A DNA stretch of 9,074 nt from an uncultured Collinsella sp. GTDB lineage: Bacteria; Actinomycetota; Coriobacteriia; Coriobacteriales; Coriobacteriaceae. Below are positions 5,773 through 9,074 of this stretch, piece after piece (the stretch's first letter is position 1; the number at the start of each line of letters is the position of its first letter). The notes under the pieces were generated by a model that worked only from the letters and a program-made list of their open reading frames with translations, had not been told where the DNA came from and made no database searches. The position numbers were made by a program, and so were the translations under genes. Location: contig CABUGR010000029.1 of the NCBI GenBank assembly GCA_902491135.1, positions 1 through 9,074 on the forward strand, read 5' to 3'.

Positions 5773-7476
5773 ATGAGCAATCCCTCGAACCGCACCTCGA
5801 TGCGCGGTCAACTCACGCTGCGCGGCGTCGTCATCGGCGCCCTTGGCTGCGTGATCATCACGGCAAGCTCGGCCTATACCGCCCTCAAGATGGGCGCCCT
5901 CCCCTGGCCGATCATTTTCGCTGCCGTCATTTCGCTGTTCTTCCTTAAGCTCATGGGCAACGCCAGCCTCAACGAGGCCAACGTCACCCACACCATCATG
6001 TCTGCGGGCGCCATGGTCGCCGGCGGCCTGGCGTTTACCATCCCGGGCGCCTGGATGTTGGGCTATGCCGACCAGATCAGCTGGCTCGACATGTTTATCG
6101 TGGCGCTCGCCGGCACCATCTTGGGCCTTCTAGCGACAGCGCTCATCCACCGTCACTTTATCGTGGACGCCGCGCTGGAGTTCCCCACCGGCAACGCCGC
6201 TGCCCAGACCCTACGTGCTACCGAGGCCGGCGGCAAGACCGGTAAGCAGCTCTTTGGCTCCATGGCCATCGCAGGCATCTACAGCGTGCTGCGCGACGCC
6301 CTGGGCGTGGTGCCCAGTATGCTGTGCACGCTCAATATCCCCGGCGTGACCTTTGCCATCTACAACTCGCCCATGCTGCTGTCCATCGGCTTCCTCGTGG
6401 GCTTCGCCCCCGTCGCCTTCTGGTTTGCCGGCGCGCTGCTGGGCAACTTTGGCATCATCGTTGGCGGCACCGCTGCTGGCCTGTTCGATATTGTGACCGC
6501 GCAGGGTATCGTCAAATCCCTCGGTATGGGTCTTATGATGGGCTTTGGCGTCGCCGTTGTCCTCAAGGACATCCTGCCGCAGGTCGCCGGTATCGTCCGC
6601 GGTCTTGCCGCCGACAGCTCCACCGACACCGACGAGCAGTCGCTTATCTCGGGCTCTCTTAAGCTCGACGCCGGCATCATCGGCCTGGGCGCTGCCGCCA
6701 TCGCCGTAATCGTTGCCATCGCGCTCGACCTTGGCCCCGTTCCGGCCGTCATCGTCACGTTGTTCACCTTTGTCACCACCATCATGAGCGCGCAGAGCTG
6801 CGGCCAGACGGGTATCGACCCCATGGAAATCTTTGGCCTCATCGTTATGCTCATCGTGGCTGCCTTCGCACAGATCGCTCAGGTCAAGCTGTTCTTTATC
6901 GCCGGCATCGTTGCCGTGGCGTGCGGCCTTGCGGGCGACGTCATGAACGACTTTAAGGCCGGCGCCGTGCTGGGCACCAACCCGCGTGCGCAATGGATCG
7001 GCCAAGCCATCGGCGGCATCGTGGGCGCCCTGGTCGCCGCAGCCGTCATGGTCGCGCTCGTCACCGCCTATGGCCCGGACGCCTTTGGCCCCGACAAGAG
7101 CTTTGTTGCCGCGCAGGCAAGCGTCGTCGCCACCATGGTCTCGGGCATCCCAAGCGTGCCGTGGTTCGTTGGCGGCTTTATCGCCGGCATCGTCATGTAC
7201 TGGCTCGGCATTCCGGCCATGATGATCGGCCTGGGCGTGTACCTGCCGTTCTACATGTCACTCACGGCATTCCTGGGCTCCTGCGTCAAGCTCGCCTACG
7301 ACAAGTGGTCCGCCCACCGCGACGCCACCGCTGGTCTTTCCGACGAGGAGAGAGCTGCCAAGGACGCCGCCTTCCAGGAACAGGGTCTGGTCGTTGCCAG
7401 CGGCCTGCTCGGCGGCGAGTCCATCGTCGGCGTTATCCTGGCGTTTGTCTCCGTGGGCTTAAGCCTGCTGGGCTAA
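5773..7476 (+). CDS. OPT-family oligopeptide transporter
   Basis: This 567-residue polytopic membrane protein belongs to the OPT (oligopeptide/YSL) family of secondary transporters. Members import short peptides or metal-chelator complexes, probably with protons; the substrate here is unknown. Visible signs are TLRGVVIGALGCVIITASSAYTAL-type N-terminal helices (14-37), KMGALPWPIIFA at 39-50, and NEANVTHTIMSAGAMVAGGL at 67-86, a strong family block. A second half begins after a hydrophilic loop (about 276-296, DSSTDTDEQS). A charged loop near 510-538 (SAHRDATAGLSDEERAAKDA) precedes the last helix. The ATG at 5773 has AAAGGAG 6 nt upstream (5760-5766). It stands alone on the plus strand, divergent from coaX, and ends in a strong terminator, so it is probably monocistronic. 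No binding protein or peptidase gene is adjacent. Confidence 0.93.
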   Translation: MSNPSNRTSMRGQLTLRGVVIGALGCVIITASSAYTALKMGALPWPIIFAAVISLFFLKLMGNASLNEANVTHTIMSAGAMVAGGLAFTIPGAWMLGYADQISWLDMFIVALAGTILGLLATALIHRHFIVDAALEFPTGNAAAQTLRATEAGGKTGKQLFGSMAIAGIYSVLRDALGVVPSMLCTLNIPGVTFAIYNSPMLLSIGFLVGFAPVAFWFAGALLGNFGIIVGGTAAGLFDIVTAQGIVKSLGMGLMMGFGVAVVLKDILPQVAGIVRGLAADSSTDTDEQSLISGSLKLDAGIIGLGAAAIAVIVAIALDLGPVPAVIVTLFTFVTTIMSAQSCGQTGIDPMEIFGLIVMLIVAAFAQIAQVKLFFIAGIVAVACGLAGDVMNDFKAGAVLGTNPRAQWIGQAIGGIVGALVAAAVMVALVTAYGPDAFGPDKSFVAAQASVVATMVSGIPSVPWFVGGFIAGIVMYWLGIPAMMIGLGVYLPFYMSLTAFLGSCVKLAYDKWSAHRDATAGLSDEERAAKDAAFQEQGLVVASGLLGGESIVGVILAFVSVGLSLLG

Positions 7477-7494
7477 GTCGAGCAGCTGCTCGAC
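7477..7494. repeat. 18-bp perfect palindrome right after the OPT stop codon
   Basis: GTCGAGCAGCTGCTCGAC is its own reverse complement and begins at the base after the TAA. In RNA it would fold into a 7-bp hairpin with an AGCT loop, 23 nt ahead of the terminator stem. It could shield the 3' end of the mRNA or bind a dimeric protein. Confidence 0.6.
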
Positions 7495-7517
7495 AGCAAC
7501 CATATTGCCTACGGCTT

Positions 7518-7557
7518 GCCCGGTCGGTAGCTTCTGCGGCTGCTGACCGGGCTTTTT
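7518..7557 (+). terminator. Intrinsic terminator of the OPT transporter gene
   Basis: A 14-bp stem (7518-7531 with 7539-7552, two G-U pairs) built on GCCCGGTC and GACCGGGC closes a 7-nt loop TTCTGCG. Five T residues follow directly (7553-7557). It lies 41 nt after the stop codon in the transcribed direction. Confidence 0.88.
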
Positions 7558-7563
7558 GATATC

Positions 7564-7610
7564 GAAACAAAGAAAGGCCGGCGCGCTGCGTTTAACAGCG
7601 CGCCGGCCTT
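7564..7610 (-). terminator. Intrinsic terminator of the surface protein gene
   Basis: A 15-bp perfect stem (7574-7588 with 7596-7610; AAGGCCGGCGCGCTG arm) encloses a 7-nt loop. On the minus strand it is followed by TCTTTGTTTCG, a T-rich tail. It lies 67 nt downstream of the surface protein stop. With the plus-strand terminator just to its left it separates two convergent genes. The bases 7611-7677 hold nothing else recognised. Confidence 0.82.
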
Positions 7611-7677
7611 ATCGGTTAAGCTATCGAAGCGTTCCTGCTATGAACCGAAGTTCGTTGCAGAATCTACGCTCGAAACG

Positions 7678-9074
7678 CTACATCTGCTTGCGACGACGAT
7701 CGCCCAGCGTCACGCCCGCTGCCACGAGCGTCACACCGCCGATGACGAACACCTCGCCCGCAAGCGCGGAATTGTCGCCAGTCTGGGCGAGCGCGGCAGG
7801 CGCAGCCTGTTTCTTGGCAACGGGGGCCTTTGCAGCAGCCTGCGCAACCTGAGGCTTGGCCTGCGGCTCAGCCTTGGGATGATACTTGTCGTACTCGGCC
7901 TGAGCGGCAGCCAGGGCATCCTTGGCATCTCCGAGCTCGGCAAGCGCGGCGGCATAGGCGTCGTTGGCATCGGACAGCTTGGCATCGGCATCGCTCAGAG
8001 CAGCCTTGAGGCCAGCGGCGGCATCGACGGCGGCCTTATAGCGAGCGTAGGCAGCGTTCAGCTTGACCAGCTTCTCGTTGCCCGTCGTGCCCGCGGCAAG
8101 GGATGCCTTGTGGTCGACAGCCTCAAGATCGGCCTTGAGCGCCTCGTCGTTGGCAAGCTCGGCCTTGGCCTCGACGATCTCGAAGGTCGCATCGACGACG
8201 GCTTCGTTGGCGGCCTCGAGCTGCTTCTGGGCATCGGCGACACCGGCAACGGCGGCGTCATAGGCGGCCTTGGCGTCGTCGACCGCCTTCTGGGCTCCAG
8301 CGAAGCGCTCGAAGGCCTTGTTTGCGCCGGCCAGTTCGCCCTCGGCAGCCTTGGCCTTCGCCTGTGCGTCGGACAGGGTCTGCGTCTTGGCGGCAACTGC
8401 CTGCTTGGCGCCCGAAAGAGCGGTCGCGGCGTGCACATCTGCGGCCTGAGCCTTGTCAACGCCAGCCTGGGCAGTGTCGTCGGCCTTCTTGGCATCGTTA
8501 AGCGTGCCCTGCTTGTTCGCAAGATCCGTCTTGGCGGCATCGCACTTGGCGGCAAGGTCCTTGACCGAAGCGGTAGCGTTGTCATACGCCTCATTGGCCT
8601 GTTCGGACTTTGCCTTGGCGGCATCGCGGGCGCTGCGAGCCTTCGCCTTGTGAGCAGCGGCCTCGGCTGCCTTCGTCTTACTGTCAGCAAGCGTGGCGTT
8701 TGCCTTATCGAGAGCCGCCTGGGCAGTAGCGGCCTCGGCCTTGGCGGCATCGAGGTTCTGCTTGAGGGACTCGATGTCGATTCCGCCGAGTGCGTCCTTC
8801 GCGGCGTCGTATGCCGTCTTCGCGGCGGCGGTACCGGACTTAGCCTTCTCATACTCGCCCTTGGCGGTGTTCATGTTCACATCGGCTGCGGTGAAAGCGT
8901 CCTGGGCGGCATCCTGCCCGTTTACAGCTGCGAAGTAAGCTTCCCTAGTAGTTCCAAAGTTCTTCTGTGCCTCGGCGAGCTTTGCCTGAAGCTCCTTGAG
9001 CTGCGCCTTCTGCTCCTGCGTGCCGCCCGCATTGTAGGCGGAATCGATATAGTCGTTCAGGAGCTTCTTGAACT
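7678..9074 (-). CDS. Sortase-anchored alanine-rich coiled-coil surface protein, C-terminal part
   Basis: The frame is open to the right edge, so 464 residues are visible and the N-terminus (signal peptide and any head domain) is missing; apparent starts such as GTG 8880 lie inside the coil. Residues 1-13 (FKKLLNDYIDSAY) are not clearly coil. About 14-397 is almost pure Ala, Lys, Asp, Glu and Gln with few prolines or glycines, as in a long coiled-coil stalk. Then come a Pro-Lys-Ala linker (398-427, PKAEPQAKPQ and AKAPVAKKQAAPAA), LAQTG at 428-432, a hydrophobic helix and the basic tail DRRRKQM. This is the standard order of a cell-wall sorting signal. The protein is probably exported, cleaved after Thr and linked to peptidoglycan, with the coil holding an outer domain away from the wall. 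An adhesin, a surface-exclusion-like protein or an enzyme head are all possible. Its own terminator follows. Confidence 0.85.
   Translation of the reverse strand, partial: FKKLLNDYIDSAYNAGGTQEQKAQLKELQAKLAEAQKNFGTTREAYFAAVNGQDAAQDAFTAADVNMNTAKGEYEKAKSGTAAAKTAYDAAKDALGGIDIESLKQNLDAAKAEAATAQAALDKANATLADSKTKAAEAAAHKAKARSARDAAKAKSEQANEAYDNATASVKDLAAKCDAAKTDLANKQGTLNDAKKADDTAQAGVDKAQAADVHAATALSGAKQAVAAKTQTLSDAQAKAKAAEGELAGANKAFERFAGAQKAVDDAKAAYDAAVAGVADAQKQLEAANEAVVDATFEIVEAKAELANDEALKADLEAVDHKASLAAGTTGNEKLVKLNAAYARYKAAVDAAAGLKAALSDADAKLSDANDAYAAALAELGDAKDALAAAQAEYDKYHPKAEPQAKPQVAQAAAKAPVAKKQAAPAALAQTGDNSALAGEVFVIGGVTLVAAGVTLGDRRRKQM
7681..7791 (-). other. Cell-wall sorting signal (LAQTG, membrane helix, basic tail)
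   Basis: The last 37 residues comprise LAQTG (encoded by 7777-7791), GDNSALAG spacer residues, a hydrophobic run VFVIGGVTLVAAGVTL and the tail GDRRRKQM. The motif has Ala in place of the Pro of LPxTG, a variant some actinobacterial class E sortases accept, to my knowledge. No sortase gene is in the window. Confidence 0.8.

Noticed and set aside
5640..5948. Small plus-strand frame starting in the OPT leader
   Set aside because: It overlaps the OPT start in another frame, has no ribosome binding site, and shows no family resemblance.
6211..7005. 264-codon minus-strand open frame inside the OPT gene
   Set aside because: The translation is Asp, Gly and His rich low complexity, a mirror of the membrane-protein codons; no start signal was seen.
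8058..8852. 264-codon minus-strand frame rich in Arg and Pro
   Set aside because: It is an off-frame reading of the alanine-rich coiled-coil gene; the Arg/Pro/Ser bias comes from shifting GCC and AAG codons.

Overview
The window is about 9 kb of GC-rich, gene-dense bacterial DNA. Gene content and style suggest a Coriobacteriia genome, most like Collinsella: an actinobacterial-type CoaX, a stand-alone NifU C-terminal protein, a DUF6020-like membrane protein, an OPT transporter and a sortase-anchored alanine-rich coiled-coil protein, most with AAAGGAG or AGGAGG ribosome binding sites. This assignment is an inference from memory of such genomes; no marker in the window proves it.

Layout. Bases 1-5488 are read entirely on the minus strand. 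From right to left they encode CoaX (type III pantothenate kinase), a dCMP/cytidine deaminase-family protein, a NifU-like Fe-S protein, Lgt (prolipoprotein diacylglyceryl transferase), a 727-residue DUF6020-like membrane protein, and the first 51 codons of a YebC/PmpR-family protein that runs off the left edge. Bases 5489-5772 form a divergent intergenic region. The plus strand then carries one gene, an OPT-family transporter (5773-7476), which ends in a strong intrinsic terminator. A second, minus-strand terminator follows and serves the last gene (7678 to beyond 9074), a long coiled-coil surface protein with a C-terminal LAQTG sorting signal. Its N-terminus lies outside the window.

How the genes relate. 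The conserved genes are independent housekeeping functions: coenzyme A synthesis, dTMP precursor supply, Fe-S cluster delivery and lipoprotein lipidation. Gaps between them are 80-175 nt, so this is a co-oriented gene run and not a tight operon. Lgt and the sortase substrate both concern the cell envelope, and the DUF6020-like protein probably does too, but they are not arranged as one system.

The most notable content is between the genes. Six short elements (284-318, 2522-2560, 2602-2638, 3973-3999, 5526-5603, 5615-5649) share a GGG(G)-A/T-C-A/G-GG core. In four of them the core lies in the loop of a stem-loop whose arms differ from copy to copy. One is a 35-bp perfect inverted repeat between the divergent coaX and OPT genes. 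Two of them share a 27-bp segment with 25 identities, in opposite orientations. They look like a dispersed family of small palindromic (REP/MITE-like) elements; no transposase gene is visible in the window.
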